A stretch of 64,000 nt of DNA, taken from positions 496,001-560,000 of the forward strand of contig NZ_AP022672.1 in the NCBI RefSeq assembly GCF_013374095.1. The letters are read 5' to 3'. The position numbers and the translations under genes are program-made. The notes under the pieces were generated by a model. That model was not told the origin of the DNA. It worked only from the letters and a program-made list of their open reading frames with translations, and searched no databases. Below, piece by piece: positions 36,163 through 45,811 of the stretch (positions within the stretch are counted from its first letter, which is position 1; each line of letters starts with the position of its first letter). This DNA is from Sphingomonas sp. HMP6 (lineage in GTDB: Bacteria; Pseudomonadota; Alphaproteobacteria; Sphingomonadales; Sphingomonadaceae).

Positions 36163-37530
36163 ATGACGACTCTGCTCTGGCTGCGTCGCGATTTGCGGCT
36201 GGCCGACCAGCCCGCCTTGCTCGCCGCGATTGCGGAGGGACCGGTCATCCCGGTCTATGTCCTTGATGACGCGACGCCGAAACGCTTTGCCATGGGCGGC
36301 GCGTCGCGCTGGTGGTTGCATCACAGCCTAGCGAGCCTCGATGCGGCATTGCGGGCGAAGGGGTCGCGTCTGATCCTGCGGCGGGGGCAAAGTGATGTGG
36401 TGCTGGCCACGCTGGCGGAGGAGACGGGCGCAAGCAGGGTGCATTGCATCCGTCACCACGAACCGTGGTGGCGGAATGCCGAGCGCGCGGTGGCAAAGCG
36501 GCTCGATCTGCTCTGCCATGACGGCAATTACCTTGCTCCACCGGGGTCGATTACGACGGGCAGCGGGGGGCAGTATAAGATCTTCACGCCGTTCTGGCGC
36601 GCACTCAAGGCAACCATGCCGCCACCCCACCCGACCCGCGCCCCAGCCGACATTCCTGCGCCGGAGCACTGGCCGAAAAGTGAGGTGCTGGGCGATTGGG
36701 GGCTGCTGCCGACCACGCCGGATTGGTCGCGCGGATTCGTCGAGGAATGGTCACCGGGCGAGGACGGCGCGCACGCCCGGCTGACGGCCTTCAAACGCCA
36801 TGCCGCCAATTATGGCGAAACGCGCAATTTGCCGTCGGTCGAGGGTAGTTCGCGTCTGTCGCCGCATCTTCACTTCGGTGAAATTTCGGCGGCACAGGTT
36901 TGGCATGCGGTCGCCGACGCGGGCGGATCGGTCGACACGTTTCTCGGCGAGATCGGCTGGCGCGATTACGCGCAGAACATCATCCGGGAATTCCCCGATT
37001 ACGGCTCGAAGAATGCGCGCGAGACGCTCGACGCGTTGGCGTGGCGGACGGGCACGGCGGCTGACGACGATCTGAAGGCATGGCAGCAGGGGCGCACCGG
37101 TTATCCAATCGTCGACGCGGGAATGCGCCAGCTCTGGGCGACCGGGTGGATGCACAACCGTGTGCGGATGATCACCGCGAGCTTTCTGATCAAGCATTTG
37201 CTGATCGATTGGCGTGCGGGCGAGCGCTGGTTTTGGGATTGTCTGGTCGATGCCGATTACGGGTCGAACGCGGTCAATTGGCAATGGACCGCGGGGACGG
37301 GGGTCGATTCGAACATGTTCGTGCGGATCATGGCGCCGCTGGTCCAGTCGCCCAAATTCAACGCGGGCGACTATATCCGCAAGTGGGTACCGGAATTGGC
37401 GGGCGTGCGCGGCGAGGCAATCCACGATCCCGAAGAGGCCGGATGCCGCCCACGCGCGTACCCGGCCAAGATCATCGGCCACCGCGAAGGCCGCGAGCGC
37501 GCGTTGGCGGCGGTGAAGCAACTCCGCTGA
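36163..37530 (+). CDS. phrB: deoxyribodipyrimidine photo-lyase
   Basis: 455 residues from ATG 36163. N-terminal antenna domain (TTLLWLRRDLRLADQPALLAA) and FAD-binding C-terminus with TGYPIVDAGMRQLWATGWM near 313, and DCLVDADYGSNAVNWQW near 362. It uses blue light to split cyclobutane pyrimidine dimers. The earlier in-frame ATG 36112 would add a Pro/Ser-rich stretch unlike photolyases. Followed by CFA synthase 43 bases on. Confidence 0.95.
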   Translation: MTTLLWLRRDLRLADQPALLAAIAEGPVIPVYVLDDATPKRFAMGGASRWWLHHSLASLDAALRAKGSRLILRRGQSDVVLATLAEETGASRVHCIRHHEPWWRNAERAVAKRLDLLCHDGNYLAPPGSITTGSGGQYKIFTPFWRALKATMPPPHPTRAPADIPAPEHWPKSEVLGDWGLLPTTPDWSRGFVEEWSPGEDGAHARLTAFKRHAANYGETRNLPSVEGSSRLSPHLHFGEISAAQVWHAVADAGGSVDTFLGEIGWRDYAQNIIREFPDYGSKNARETLDALAWRTGTAADDDLKAWQQGRTGYPIVDAGMRQLWATGWMHNRVRMITASFLIKHLLIDWRAGERWFWDCLVDADYGSNAVNWQWTAGTGVDSNMFVRIMAPLVQSPKFNAGDYIRKWVPELAGVRGEAIHDPEEAGCRPRAYPAKIIGHREGRERALAAVKQLR

Positions 37531-37573
37531 AACCCCGTTGCGATGCGCGCGCGTCGGTGCGAGGGGGTGCGCG

Positions 37574-38770
37574 ATGCTTGGGGCCTTCGCGACACTGTTT
37601 CACCGCCTGCTCGACCAGATCGACGCGGGGCTTGTCCACGGCTCGCTGTCCGCGACGCTGCCCGATGGACGTGCGCGGCTGCTCGGTGGGCGCGCGCCGG
37701 GGCCTGCGGCCGTGGTCGATCTGCGGAGTTGGCGCGCGCTCCTGCGGCTGGCGACGGGCGGATCAGCTGGTTGGTATGTCGCTTGGTCGAAGGGAGAGTG
37801 GGCGAGTCCCGATCCTACGGTGCTGTTCGAGCTATTCATGCGCAACAGTCGCACCCTCGGCGGGGCTGCGCGTTCGGGCGGATTGCTGCGGATGTTACGC
37901 AGGTTTCGCAATGGTTTGCGCCGTAATTCTCGCGCCGGTTCTCGTAAGAATATCGAGTTTCACTATGATCTTGGGAACGATTTTTACGGGCTTTGGCTCG
38001 ACCCCGGCCTGACCTATTCGAGCGCGTTGTTCGAGGAGCCGGTTGCGGCGGAGCAGAGCCTGGAAGCCGCGCAGGCGGCCAAGATCGACGCGATGCTCGA
38101 CCGGATCGCCGTCGTGCCTGGCGACACAGTCCTGGAGATCGGCTGCGGTTGGGGCAGCTTTGCGGAGGCGGCGGCGCGACGCGGGCTGGGGGTGCATGCC
38201 ATCACGCTTTCGAGCGAGCAGGAGCGCGCGGTTGCGGACCGAATCGCTGCGGCAGGTCTCTCCGGCGTTACCGTTTCCCGCACCGATTATCGCGATGTAA
38301 CTGGCACCTATGACGCGGTGGCGAGCATCGAGATGGTCGAGGCGGTCGGGCAGGAATATTGGCCGGCCTATCTCGCCGCGATCGCGCGGGCGCTGAAACC
38401 CGGTGGGCGGGCGGCGCTCCAATATATCGCGATCGATGATGCGATCTTCGAGGCTTACGCCGCCAATGTCGATTTCATCCAGCGCTTCATCTTTCCCGGC
38501 GGGATGCTGCTGTCGGAAAGCCGCTTCCGCGCGCTGGCGGAGGCGCACGGCCTCGAATGGCGCGATCATAAAAGCTTCGGTCTGCATTATGCCGAGACGC
38601 TACGGCGCTGGCGCGTCGCTTTCGATACGGCGGTCGAAGCGGATCGGCTTCCACCGCGATTCGATCGCCATTTCATAGACTTGTGGCGCTATTATCTGAT
38701 GTATTGCGAAGGCGGATTTCGCGGGCAGGGGATTGATGCCGCGCAGATTACGCTAGTGAAGCGCGCTTAA
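37574..38770 (+). CDS. cyclopropane-fatty-acyl-phospholipid synthase family protein
   Basis: 398 residues from ATG 37574, preceded by GAGGGGG. AdoMet-binding GCGWGSF (VLEIGCGWGSFAEAA) follows the CFA signature FHYDLGNDFYGLWLD. CFA synthases methylenate unsaturated phospholipid acyl chains in the membrane, often in stationary phase. The alternative start at 37538 is 12 residues longer. The stop overlaps the SDR stop by 4 nt, convergently. Confidence 0.9.
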   Translation: MLGAFATLFHRLLDQIDAGLVHGSLSATLPDGRARLLGGRAPGPAAVVDLRSWRALLRLATGGSAGWYVAWSKGEWASPDPTVLFELFMRNSRTLGGAARSGGLLRMLRRFRNGLRRNSRAGSRKNIEFHYDLGNDFYGLWLDPGLTYSSALFEEPVAAEQSLEAAQAAKIDAMLDRIAVVPGDTVLEIGCGWGSFAEAAARRGLGVHAITLSSEQERAVADRIAAAGLSGVTVSRTDYRDVTGTYDAVASIEMVEAVGQEYWPAYLAAIARALKPGGRAALQYIAIDDAIFEAYAANVDFIQRFIFPGGMLLSESRFRALAEAHGLEWRDHKSFGLHYAETLRRWRVAFDTAVEADRLPPRFDRHFIDLWRYYLMYCEGGFRGQGIDAAQITLVKRA

Positions 38771-39477
38771 TCGACCCGTTCGAAATGGCCGGTCTCGAAA
38801 TCCTTTGCCAGCAAAGCGACGATCCGGTCCGCGACCACCGACGGCTCCTTGACTGACTTCGGGTCTTCGCCGGGATAGGCCTTGTGCCGCATCGCGGTGC
38901 GGGTCGCGCCGGGATCGATGATCGCGGTGCGGACCTTGCTGATCTGCTCCATTTCGTCGCCATAGGACAGCAGGAGCGATTCAAACCCCGCCTTGGAGGC
39001 ACCGTACATACCCCAATACGCGCGCGGCTTGCGTGCGACGCTGGAGGTGAGGCCGATCACGCGCCCGTGCGCCGATTTGCGCAACATCGGATCAAACGCG
39101 GCGATCAAAGCGGCTTGTGCGCTGACGTTCAGCGTCAGGATCTGCGCCAGTTCCTTCGGGTCGATCGCCGGGACCGCCCCAAGCTGCCCTAGCATGGCGG
39201 CGTTGAGCACCAGAATGTCAAGCGCGGGCCAGCGTTCGCCGATCGCTGTGCCGAGCCTTGCGATGCTGTCGGTCTCAGTCAGGTTGAGCGGGGCGATCGT
39301 AGCCGATCCGCCTGCGTCGAAGATCGCATTCTCGACCTCCTCAAGCCCCTTCACGGTGCGCGCGGTCAGCACGACATGCGCGCCCGCCGCCCCCAGTGCC
39401 AGTGCGGTTGCCGCACCAATCCCACGGCTGGCACCCGTGACAAGCGCGACCCGACCCTGCAAAACGCCTTCACTCAT
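38767..39477 (-). CDS. SDR family NAD(P)-dependent oxidoreductase
   Basis: 236 residues. Cofactor motif TGASRGIG (14-21), NAAM near 92, Ser145 or Ser146, Tyr158 and Lys162 (YGASK). This is a classical short-chain dehydrogenase/reductase; substrate not deducible. It lies 4 bases after the purF stop on the same strand, so the two probably share a transcript. Confidence 0.9.
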   Translation of the reverse strand: MSEGVLQGRVALVTGASRGIGAATALALGAAGAHVVLTARTVKGLEEVENAIFDAGGSATIAPLNLTETDSIARLGTAIGERWPALDILVLNAAMLGQLGAVPAIDPKELAQILTLNVSAQAALIAAFDPMLRKSAHGRVIGLTSSVARKPRAYWGMYGASKAGFESLLLSYGDEMEQISKVRTAIIDPGATRTAMRHKAYPGEDPKSVKEPSVVADRIVALLAKDFETGHFERVD

Positions 39478-39481
39478 CGGT

Positions 39482-40993
39482 TCAAATCACCCGTTCGGCC
39501 AGCAAGGCGAACTGATCGACCGATGATACATCGTCCTGGTCGGTCAGCGTTGTGGGATAGTCGCCGGTGAAGCACGCATCGCAATGGCTCGGCCGGATGG
39601 CGTTGCGCTGCGGATCCCCCAGCGCCTTGTAGAGACCGTCGATCGACACGAAGGCGAGGCTGTCGGCTTTAATATAGGCAGCCATTTCCGCAAGATTCTT
39701 GGTGGCAGCGAGCAGTTTCGCGCGCTCGGGCGTGTCGACGCCGTAGAAGCAGGAGTGCGCGGTCGGCGGGCTGGCGATGCGCATGTGCACCTCGGCGGCG
39801 CCGGCTTCGCGCATCATCTCGACGATCTTCAGGCTGGTCGTGCCGCGTACGATCGAATCGTCGATCAGCACGACGCGTTTCCCCGCGATCAGCGCGCGAT
39901 TGGCGTTGTGCTTCAGCTTGACGCCAAGGTGGCGGACCTTGTCGCTCGGTTGAATGAAGGTCCGCCCGACATAATGCGACCGGATAATACCGAGCTCGAA
40001 TGGAATGCCCGATTGCTGCGCATAGCCGAGTGCGGCAGGCGTGCCCGAATCGGGCACCGGGATCACGAGATCGGCGTCGACCGGGCTCTCGATCGCGAGT
40101 TGAGCGCCGATTGCTTTCCGCACGGTGTAGACGCTGCGGTCCTCCGAGATCGAATCGGGCCGCGAGAAATAGACATATTCGAAGATGCACGGCCGCGGCG
40201 CTTGGGGCGCGAACGGACGGTGGGAGGTGATCTCGGTGCCCTTCACCATCACCAATTCGCCGGGATCGATCGAGCGAACGAAGGTCGCGCCGACGACGTC
40301 GAGCGCGACGGTTTCGGAGGCGAAGATGACCGCCTCGCTGCCGTCCGACTGTTCGACCTTGCCCATGACCAGCGGACGGATGCCAAGCGGATCGCGACAG
40401 GCGATCATCCCCTCAGGCGTCATCACGATCAGCGAATAGGCACCCTCGACGCGTTTCAGCGCATCGATGAACTTATCGACCACCGTGCGATAGTTGGATG
40501 TGGCGACGAGGTGGATGATCGTCTCGGTATCGCTGGTCGATTGAAAGATCGACCCGCGCCGCACCAGATCGCGCCGCAACCGCATCGCGTTTGAGAGGTT
40601 GCCGTTGTGCGCGATCGCGAAGCCGCCCGAGGCGAGATCGGCATAGAGCGGCTGCACGTTGCGCAGCGCCGTCTCGCCGGTCGTCGAATAGCGGACATGT
40701 CCGCACGCGACCGTGCCACGCAACGGGACCATCACATCCTCGCGGTCGAAATTTCCCGCGACGTGGCCCATGGCCCGGTGCGTATGGAATTCGGTGCCAT
40801 CGAAGCTGGTGATGCCAGCGGCCTCCTGCCCGCGATGCTGCAACGCGTGCAGCCCGAGGGCAACGAGTCGCGCCGCATCGGTCGCGCCGGAAATTCCGAA
40901 AATGCCGCACTCTTCGTGCAGCGTGTCGTCTTCGTGGGGGTTCGTGGTCAGCATGACGCCCTTCAGCGGGGGGAGTAGAGCTTCGACGGGCAT
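39482..40993 (-). CDS. purF: amidophosphoribosyltransferase
   Basis: 503 residues. The N-terminal glutaminase is an Ntn hydrolase with nucleophile Cys29 exposed after a short propeptide (HEECGIFGI). The PRPP-binding motif VVLIDDSIVRGTT is in the C-terminal domain. It makes 5-phosphoribosylamine, the first committed purine step. It begins at 40993, divergent from hisI across a 181-base AT-rich gap. The SDR follows with a 4-base gap. Confidence 0.97.
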   Translation of the reverse strand: MPVEALLPPLKGVMLTTNPHEDDTLHEECGIFGISGATDAARLVALGLHALQHRGQEAAGITSFDGTEFHTHRAMGHVAGNFDREDVMVPLRGTVACGHVRYSTTGETALRNVQPLYADLASGGFAIAHNGNLSNAMRLRRDLVRRGSIFQSTSDTETIIHLVATSNYRTVVDKFIDALKRVEGAYSLIVMTPEGMIACRDPLGIRPLVMGKVEQSDGSEAVIFASETVALDVVGATFVRSIDPGELVMVKGTEITSHRPFAPQAPRPCIFEYVYFSRPDSISEDRSVYTVRKAIGAQLAIESPVDADLVIPVPDSGTPAALGYAQQSGIPFELGIIRSHYVGRTFIQPSDKVRHLGVKLKHNANRALIAGKRVVLIDDSIVRGTTSLKIVEMMREAGAAEVHMRIASPPTAHSCFYGVDTPERAKLLAATKNLAEMAAYIKADSLAFVSIDGLYKALGDPQRNAIRPSHCDACFTGDYPTTLTDQDDVSSVDQFALLAERVI

Positions 40994-41174
40994 ATAGGGA
41001 CGGCGCCGGGGTTTGTCGCGCTTTTGTCACACGGTCCGGCGTGATTAGCCGCATTTTGTATTTTAGGCGTTATTACAGTGGATTGTAGCGAAGCGCATGA
41101 TCGGATGCAGCGCCGTATCGTCCGATTGCGCCGCTGGGGTGACGCAAGGGGCTGTGACCGGCTACACCCGTTTC

Positions 41175-41537
41175 ATGCCCGATTCCCGCGAAACCGGCCT
41201 TGTGCTGGACCCGAAATATGATGCCGCCGGCCTGATCACCGCGGTGGCGACCGACCGCAGCACCGGCGAGATCCTGATGCTCGCGCATATGAACGCCGAG
41301 GCGTTGCGCCTTACGATTGCGACGGGCGAGGCGCATTTCTGGTCGCGGAGTCGCGCAGCGCTGTGGAAGAAGGGCGAAACGTCGGGCAACATCTTGCGCG
41401 TGACCGATCTCCGGATCGATTGCGATCAAGATGCAGTGTGGCTTATCGTCGATCCAGTGGGGCCGGCGTGCCACACGGGAATGCGGAGCTGTTTCTATCG
41501 CCGGATTGAGGGCGAACGGCTGGTGGCGGTCGCGTGA
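41175..41537 (+). CDS. hisI: phosphoribosyl-AMP cyclohydrolase
   Basis: 120 residues from ATG 41175; the in-frame ATG at 41097 adds an atypical, Cys/Ala-rich stretch. The enzyme opens the purine ring in histidine synthesis. Signatures are [43 protein letters not shown] and [14 protein letters not shown] with zinc-binding cysteines. It is separate from hisE and the his operon. GTGA overlap with the following lipoprotein. Confidence 0.94.
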   Translation: MPDSRETGLVLDPKYDAAGLITAVATDRSTGEILMLAHMNAEALRLTIATGEAHFWSRSRAALWKKGETSGNILRVTDLRIDCDQDAVWLIVDPVGPACHTGMRSCFYRRIEGERLVAVA

Positions 41538-42049
41538 AGCGTGCCGCGCTTCTGACCGTGCTGATACTGGCGGCGTGCGGTCGCGATGATCGCAAGGTGG
41601 CAGCGCCCACCCCCACGCCGCAGGGGTTGGAAGCCGCGGCGATCCAGGTCGGGGTGATCCCCGATCCCGCCAACACCGACATCACCGGGCTCTACGCCCG
41701 CGAAAGCGACCGTATCTGCATCGTTCCGACCGCTAAGGCGTACCGGATCGGTGTGTTCGTCGATTATGACGAGCAGCAGAATTGCGGTGGCGCGGGCACC
41801 GTCACGCGCGTTGGCGAGACGCTGCATGTCACTCTGGGCCGCGGCGTAACCAGCAGCGATTGCAGTTTTGATGCGCGCTTCGAAGGTGACCGGATCGTAT
41901 TCCCGGCGCGACTGCCCGAGGCATGTCAGAAAGTGTGCATCGGTCGCGCATCGGTCGCGGCGCTCGACGTTGTGCGGCTCAGTGAGTCCGTTTCGGAAGC
42001 GGCCACCCTGCGCGATTCGAAGGGGCGGTTGCTGTGCGCGGGTGAGTGA
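41534..42049 (+). CDS. hypothetical lipoprotein
   Basis: 171 residues, GTG start overlapping the hisI stop. Signal sequence with lipobox LAAC and lipidated Cys15 ([14 protein letters not shown]). The mature part has several further cysteines (RICIV, QNCGG, SSDCSF, EACQKVC), possibly forming disulfides in the periplasm. No family recognised. Ends 40 bases before the MerR gene. Confidence 0.72.
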   Translation: MKRAALLTVLILAACGRDDRKVAAPTPTPQGLEAAAIQVGVIPDPANTDITGLYARESDRICIVPTAKAYRIGVFVDYDEQQNCGGAGTVTRVGETLHVTLGRGVTSSDCSFDARFEGDRIVFPARLPEACQKVCIGRASVAALDVVRLSESVSEAATLRDSKGRLLCAGE

Positions 42050-42054
42050 CGCGC

Positions 42055-42083
42055 TTGACGTTCACGTAAACGGCATCTAGATT
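42055..42083 (+). promoter_or_regulatory. MerR-type operator/promoter for the MerR-acyl-CoA dehydrogenase pair
   Basis: TTGACG (42055-42060) is a -35, and TAGATT (42078-42083) a -10, with 17 bases between. The stretch TTGACGTTCACGTAAA (42055-42070) is an imperfect palindrome, matching LiuR-like MerR sites of the form TTTACGTnnACGTAAA. It lies only about 7 bases from ATG 42090, with no Shine-Dalgarno, so the message may be leaderless. Regulation by the encoded MerR protein is inferred. Confidence 0.6.
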
Positions 42084-42089
42084 GCGGTC

Positions 42090-42518
42090 ATGCCCAGCAG
42101 CGCCGCTTACGCCGTAATCGATCGCCATCCCGACCGCGATCATTTCTCGATTTCGGATCTGTCCGCCGAGTTCGGCGTCACGGCGCGCGCCTTGCGCTTC
42201 TACGAAGACGAGGGGCTGATCGCGCCCGAACGCAGAGGGACATCCCGCATCTATTCGCAACGCGATCGCGCGCGGCTCGCCTGGATCTTGCGCGGCAAGC
42301 GCGTCGGTTTCAGCCTCGGCGAAATCCGCGAGATGATCGATCTGTATGACATTGGCGACGGTCGCCAGGTCCAGAAGACGACCACGATCGCGCGGTGCCG
42401 CGACCGCATGGCGCTGCTCCAAGCACAAAAACACGATATCGATGCGGCGATCCATGAGCTCGCCGATTTCGTCACCCTGCTCGAAACCAATGGCGCGCAA
42501 GGGCGCCTGAAGGACTGA
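42090..42518 (+). CDS. MerR family transcriptional regulator (LiuR/AcuR-type)
   Basis: 142 residues. Winged HTH ([32 protein letters not shown]) is the MerR N-terminus, followed by a dimerising helix ([21 protein letters not shown]). No effector-binding domain beyond that. Members of this subgroup often regulate acyl-CoA catabolism, and the acyl-CoA dehydrogenase follows 4 bases later. The promoter has a palindromic site, suggesting autoregulation. The ligand is unknown. Confidence 0.9.
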   Translation: MPSSAAYAVIDRHPDRDHFSISDLSAEFGVTARALRFYEDEGLIAPERRGTSRIYSQRDRARLAWILRGKRVGFSLGEIREMIDLYDIGDGRQVQKTTTIARCRDRMALLQAQKHDIDAAIHELADFVTLLETNGAQGRLKD

Positions 42519-42522
42519 ACCA

Positions 42523-44325
42523 ATGCCGAAATATACCCCTCCCGTCCGCGACACCCGCTTCATTCTCGACCATGTCATCGGCCTGCAAAGCCATGCGAAT
42601 CTGCCTGGCTTCGCCAATGCGACGCCCGACGTGGTCGACGCCGTGCTCGACGAAGGCGGCAAGTTCGTCGCCGAAGTGTTGTTCCCGCTCAATTATTCGG
42701 GCGATCAGGAAGGGTGCACGCGCCACGCCGACGGATCGGTGACGACGCCGGCCGGCTTCAAGAAAGCCTATGACGCCTATGTCGAATCGGGCTGGGGCAC
42801 ACTGTCCGCACCGGAGGAATTCGGTGGTCAGGCGATGCCGCACGTCGTCTCGACGGCGTTCCTGGAGTATATGAGTTCCGGCAACATGGCGTTCGCGATG
42901 TATCCCGGCCTCACCCACGGCGCGACCGCTGCGTTGCTGGCCAAGGGGTCGGACGAACAGAAAGCGAAGTACGTCCCCAACATGGTCAGCGGCAAATGGG
43001 GCGGCACGATGAACTTGACCGAGCCGCAGTGCGGCACCGATCTCGGCCTGATTCGTACCCGCGCCGAGCCGCAGGCGGATGGCGCTTGGGCGATCACCGG
43101 CACCAAGATCTTCATTTCCTCGGGCGAGCATGACCTGACCGAGAACATCATCCACCTCGTGCTGGCGAAGACGCCGGGTGCGCCGGAAAGCTCGAAGGGC
43201 ATTTCGCTGTTCGTCGTGCCGAAGTTCCTGGTCAACGGCGATGGTTCGCTCGGGAGCCGCAATGCCGTTTCGTGCGGATCGATCGAGCATAAGATGGGCA
43301 TCCACGCCAATTCGACCTGCGTGATGAACTATGACGGTGCGACCGGCTGGCTCGTCGGCGAGGAGATGAAAGGCCTCGCCGCCATGTTCATCATGATGAA
43401 CGCGGCGCGTTTGGGTGTCGGCTTGCAGGGGCTTGGCGTCGCCGAAGTCGCGTACCAGAACGCCGTGCAATACGCGGGCGACCGTCGGCAGGGTCGTTCG
43501 CTGACCGGCGTCAAGGAGCCCAACGAGAAGGCCGACACGCTGTTCGTCCATCCCGATGTGCGCCGGATGCTGATGGAGGCGAAGGCGCTGACCGAGGGAC
43601 TCCGCGCGCTGTGCCTGTGGGGTGCGCTCCAGGCCGATCTCGAACATGCAGCACCAAGCGAGGAAGAGCGTCAGCTAGCGGGCGATTTGCTCGGCCTGCT
43701 GACACCCGTCATCAAGGGCTATGGCACCGACAAGGGCTATGACATCGCGACCAACGCGCAGCAGGTTTACGGTGGGCACGGTTACATCGCCGAATGGGGC
43801 ATGGAGCAGTACGTCCGCGATGCGCGGATCGCGATGATCTATGAAGGCACCAACGGCGTGCAGGCGATGGATCTGGTCGGGCGCAAGCTCGCGCAGAATG
43901 GCGGTCGCGCGGTGCAGGCTTTCTTCAAGGTTGTCGCTGATGACGTGGCCGCTGCGAAGGCCGATCCTGCCACTGCCGAGTTCGCTTTGGCCCTGGAGAA
44001 GGCCAATGGTGAGTTGCAGCAGGCGACGATGTGGTTCCTGGCCAATGGCATGAAGAACCCGGACAATGTCGGCGCGGGTGCGCACAGCTACATGCATCTG
44101 ATGGGGATCGTGGCGCTCGGTGTGATGTGGCTGCGGATGGTTTCCGCCGCGACCAAGCTGAAGGCGGCGGGGGAGGGCGATCCGGCGTTCCTCGATGCCA
44201 AATTGGTGACCGCGCGGTACTTCGCCGAGCGCGTGATGCCTGAGGCGGGTGCGCTTCGCCGCAAGATCGAAGCAGGTGCCGAGGCGATGATGGCGTTGCC
44301 CCCGGAGATGTTCGAAGCGGCTTGA
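42523..44325 (+). CDS. acyl-CoA dehydrogenase, long form with C-terminal extension
   Basis: 600 residues, about 200 longer than short-chain members. FAD-binding pattern [12 protein letters not shown] and [17 protein letters not shown]; core [34 protein letters not shown] contains the conserved Glu region. An N-terminal and C-terminal extension is typical of the DmdC/long acyl-CoA dehydrogenases. It oxidises an acyl-CoA at alpha-beta, passing electrons to ETF. Specific substrate is not deducible. Likely regulated by the upstream MerR protein. Confidence 0.92.
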   Translation: MPKYTPPVRDTRFILDHVIGLQSHANLPGFANATPDVVDAVLDEGGKFVAEVLFPLNYSGDQEGCTRHADGSVTTPAGFKKAYDAYVESGWGTLSAPEEFGGQAMPHVVSTAFLEYMSSGNMAFAMYPGLTHGATAALLAKGSDEQKAKYVPNMVSGKWGGTMNLTEPQCGTDLGLIRTRAEPQADGAWAITGTKIFISSGEHDLTENIIHLVLAKTPGAPESSKGISLFVVPKFLVNGDGSLGSRNAVSCGSIEHKMGIHANSTCVMNYDGATGWLVGEEMKGLAAMFIMMNAARLGVGLQGLGVAEVAYQNAVQYAGDRRQGRSLTGVKEPNEKADTLFVHPDVRRMLMEAKALTEGLRALCLWGALQADLEHAAPSEEERQLAGDLLGLLTPVIKGYGTDKGYDIATNAQQVYGGHGYIAEWGMEQYVRDARIAMIYEGTNGVQAMDLVGRKLAQNGGRAVQAFFKVVADDVAAAKADPATAEFALALEKANGELQQATMWFLANGMKNPDNVGAGAHSYMHLMGIVALGVMWLRMVSAATKLKAAGEGDPAFLDAKLVTARYFAERVMPEAGALRRKIEAGAEAMMALPPEMFEAA

Positions 44326-44331
44326 GGTCTG

Positions 44332-44477
44332 AATCCTCCCCGGTACGGGGAGGGGGACCGCTCGGCTCCTTCAGCCGAGTGGTGGAGGGGGCCCGGGACT
44401 TGAGCACATCGCTTGAGCCGGGCCCCCTCCACCGTTCGCTAAATGCTCACGGTTCCCCTTCCCGTGCCGGGAGGATT
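44332..44477. repeat. nested inverted repeat between convergent genes, family C
   Basis: Outer arms AATCCTCCCCGGTACGGGGA and the complement near 44477 enclose a second inverted pair, GGTGGAGGGGGCCCGG and CCGGGCCCCCTCCACC. It folds as a long nested hairpin between the convergent acyl-CoA dehydrogenase and SleB-type genes, and may terminate both. No protein is encoded here. Confidence 0.7.
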
Positions 44478-44479
44478 AC

Positions 44480-45787
44480 CTATCGTCCCTCAGCGACCGG
44501 CATCGCCTTAGCCGCTGGCGCTTCCGCCTTCCGCCGCACGCCCGCGAGTTCCGGAACGGTCATAACCACAGGCGGTGCGCGACTCGCGCCCGGCAGCGCC
44601 TCAAGCCTGAAACTCTCGCTGCTACTGCTCCGCGCCACCGGCACATAGATTTGCTGCTTCATGCATTGCGACGGATCGGCGCGGCGGAATTCGGTACAAT
44701 TCCATAGCGCCTTTTCAAAGCCACTCGGGCGGTCGCGGAGATAGCTGAACGCCATCGCCTGGATCTGGGCGGGCTGGAGCGGTAGCGCGCCGGGGGTCTT
44801 CGTTTTGTCGGCCCAAGCCATCACCTTGCAATAGGGCCGATCGCCGCAAGTGCGCGCCGCAAGCTGCGCGAAACCGTCAGGCGAAATCCGCTTCGTATCG
44901 ATCGTCAGCAAGAAGCTGTTCTGGTCGGTCGCGAGCGCCGTCGGCAGCGGGGTCGCCGCGGCGATGGGGTCGATGTAAAGATCCTCGCCGCTCGCCAACG
45001 TGGTCGCGCCCTGATGCGCATCCGAATATGCGGCAAGCGCGGCGATCAAGGGTTCGTCCGCCGAAACATGGCGGTTGAACGCGGGGGGCGTGCCCCACCA
45101 GCCGGTCCAGCGGAAGAACAGGTGGGTGTTGACCGCAGCGATCTTGTCGAGGCTCGACTGCCAATAGGGCACGACCCAGTCGGTATGGTAATGCGTCGCA
45201 TAGCCAACGGGTTTGAAAACTGCGCCGCCAAGTGCCGCCGTCGCGACTTGCCGCGCGCGCGTCCATTGCACGTCGAGCCAGTGATGCCGTGTCAACGCAG
45301 TGTCACAGGTGAAGGTGAACTGGCACCCGGTCGAGCGTTCGGACCCCTGGAACACCACGCCGCAGATCGTCTTGGGGAAGGCGGGGTGGCGTACGCGGTT
45401 GATGACGACTTGCGCAACCGCGCGCTGCCCGGTGGGATCGTCGCCCGCTTCGTAGAGGACTGCGGCGGCCATACAGTCGATCGCGCGGGCGCGCTGCAGA
45501 TCGTCGCCGGGTAGCTTGAAGGGACGCGCGGCCGGGTTCGGCCCCTCCACGAATGGCACCGCCGCATTGAAGGCGCGCGCATCGGCGGGGTCTAGGTCCT
45601 GAAACGCGACCGGCTCGACCGGGGGAAGCTCGGCCTTCGACACGATGCGCTGCGGGATCGCGCGGGGCGGGCGGTGACGCGCGACCGGCGGTGCGGTCAG
45701 GACGATCAGAGTCGGCGCGGCGATCGCCAGCGCGGCGATCGCCGCGCCGACGCCACGCAGTGCGCGACCGGGAGTGGTTTGCGACAT
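44480..45787 (-). CDS. SleB-type cell wall hydrolase
   Basis: 435 residues from ATG 45787; the TTG at 45796 is possible. An N-terminal membrane segment (GVGAAIAALAIAAPTLIVLTA) is followed by a Hydrolase_2 (SleB/CwlJ-like) domain near 100-230 (AAVLYEAGDDPTGQRAVAQVVINRVR, with Glu as probable catalytic residue). It should cut peptidoglycan in the periplasm. The C-terminal 180 residues are not recognised. Immediately downstream of cysK, same strand. Confidence 0.82.
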   Translation of the reverse strand: MSQTTPGRALRGVGAAIAALAIAAPTLIVLTAPPVARHRPPRAIPQRIVSKAELPPVEPVAFQDLDPADARAFNAAVPFVEGPNPAARPFKLPGDDLQRARAIDCMAAAVLYEAGDDPTGQRAVAQVVINRVRHPAFPKTICGVVFQGSERSTGCQFTFTCDTALTRHHWLDVQWTRARQVATAALGGAVFKPVGYATHYHTDWVVPYWQSSLDKIAAVNTHLFFRWTGWWGTPPAFNRHVSADEPLIAALAAYSDAHQGATTLASGEDLYIDPIAAATPLPTALATDQNSFLLTIDTKRISPDGFAQLAARTCGDRPYCKVMAWADKTKTPGALPLQPAQIQAMAFSYLRDRPSGFEKALWNCTEFRRADPSQCMKQQIYVPVARSSSSESFRLEALPGASRAPPVVMTVPELAGVRRKAEAPAAKAMPVAEGR

Positions 45788-45811
45788 TACTATCAACGAA
45801 TCAGTGCGCGA

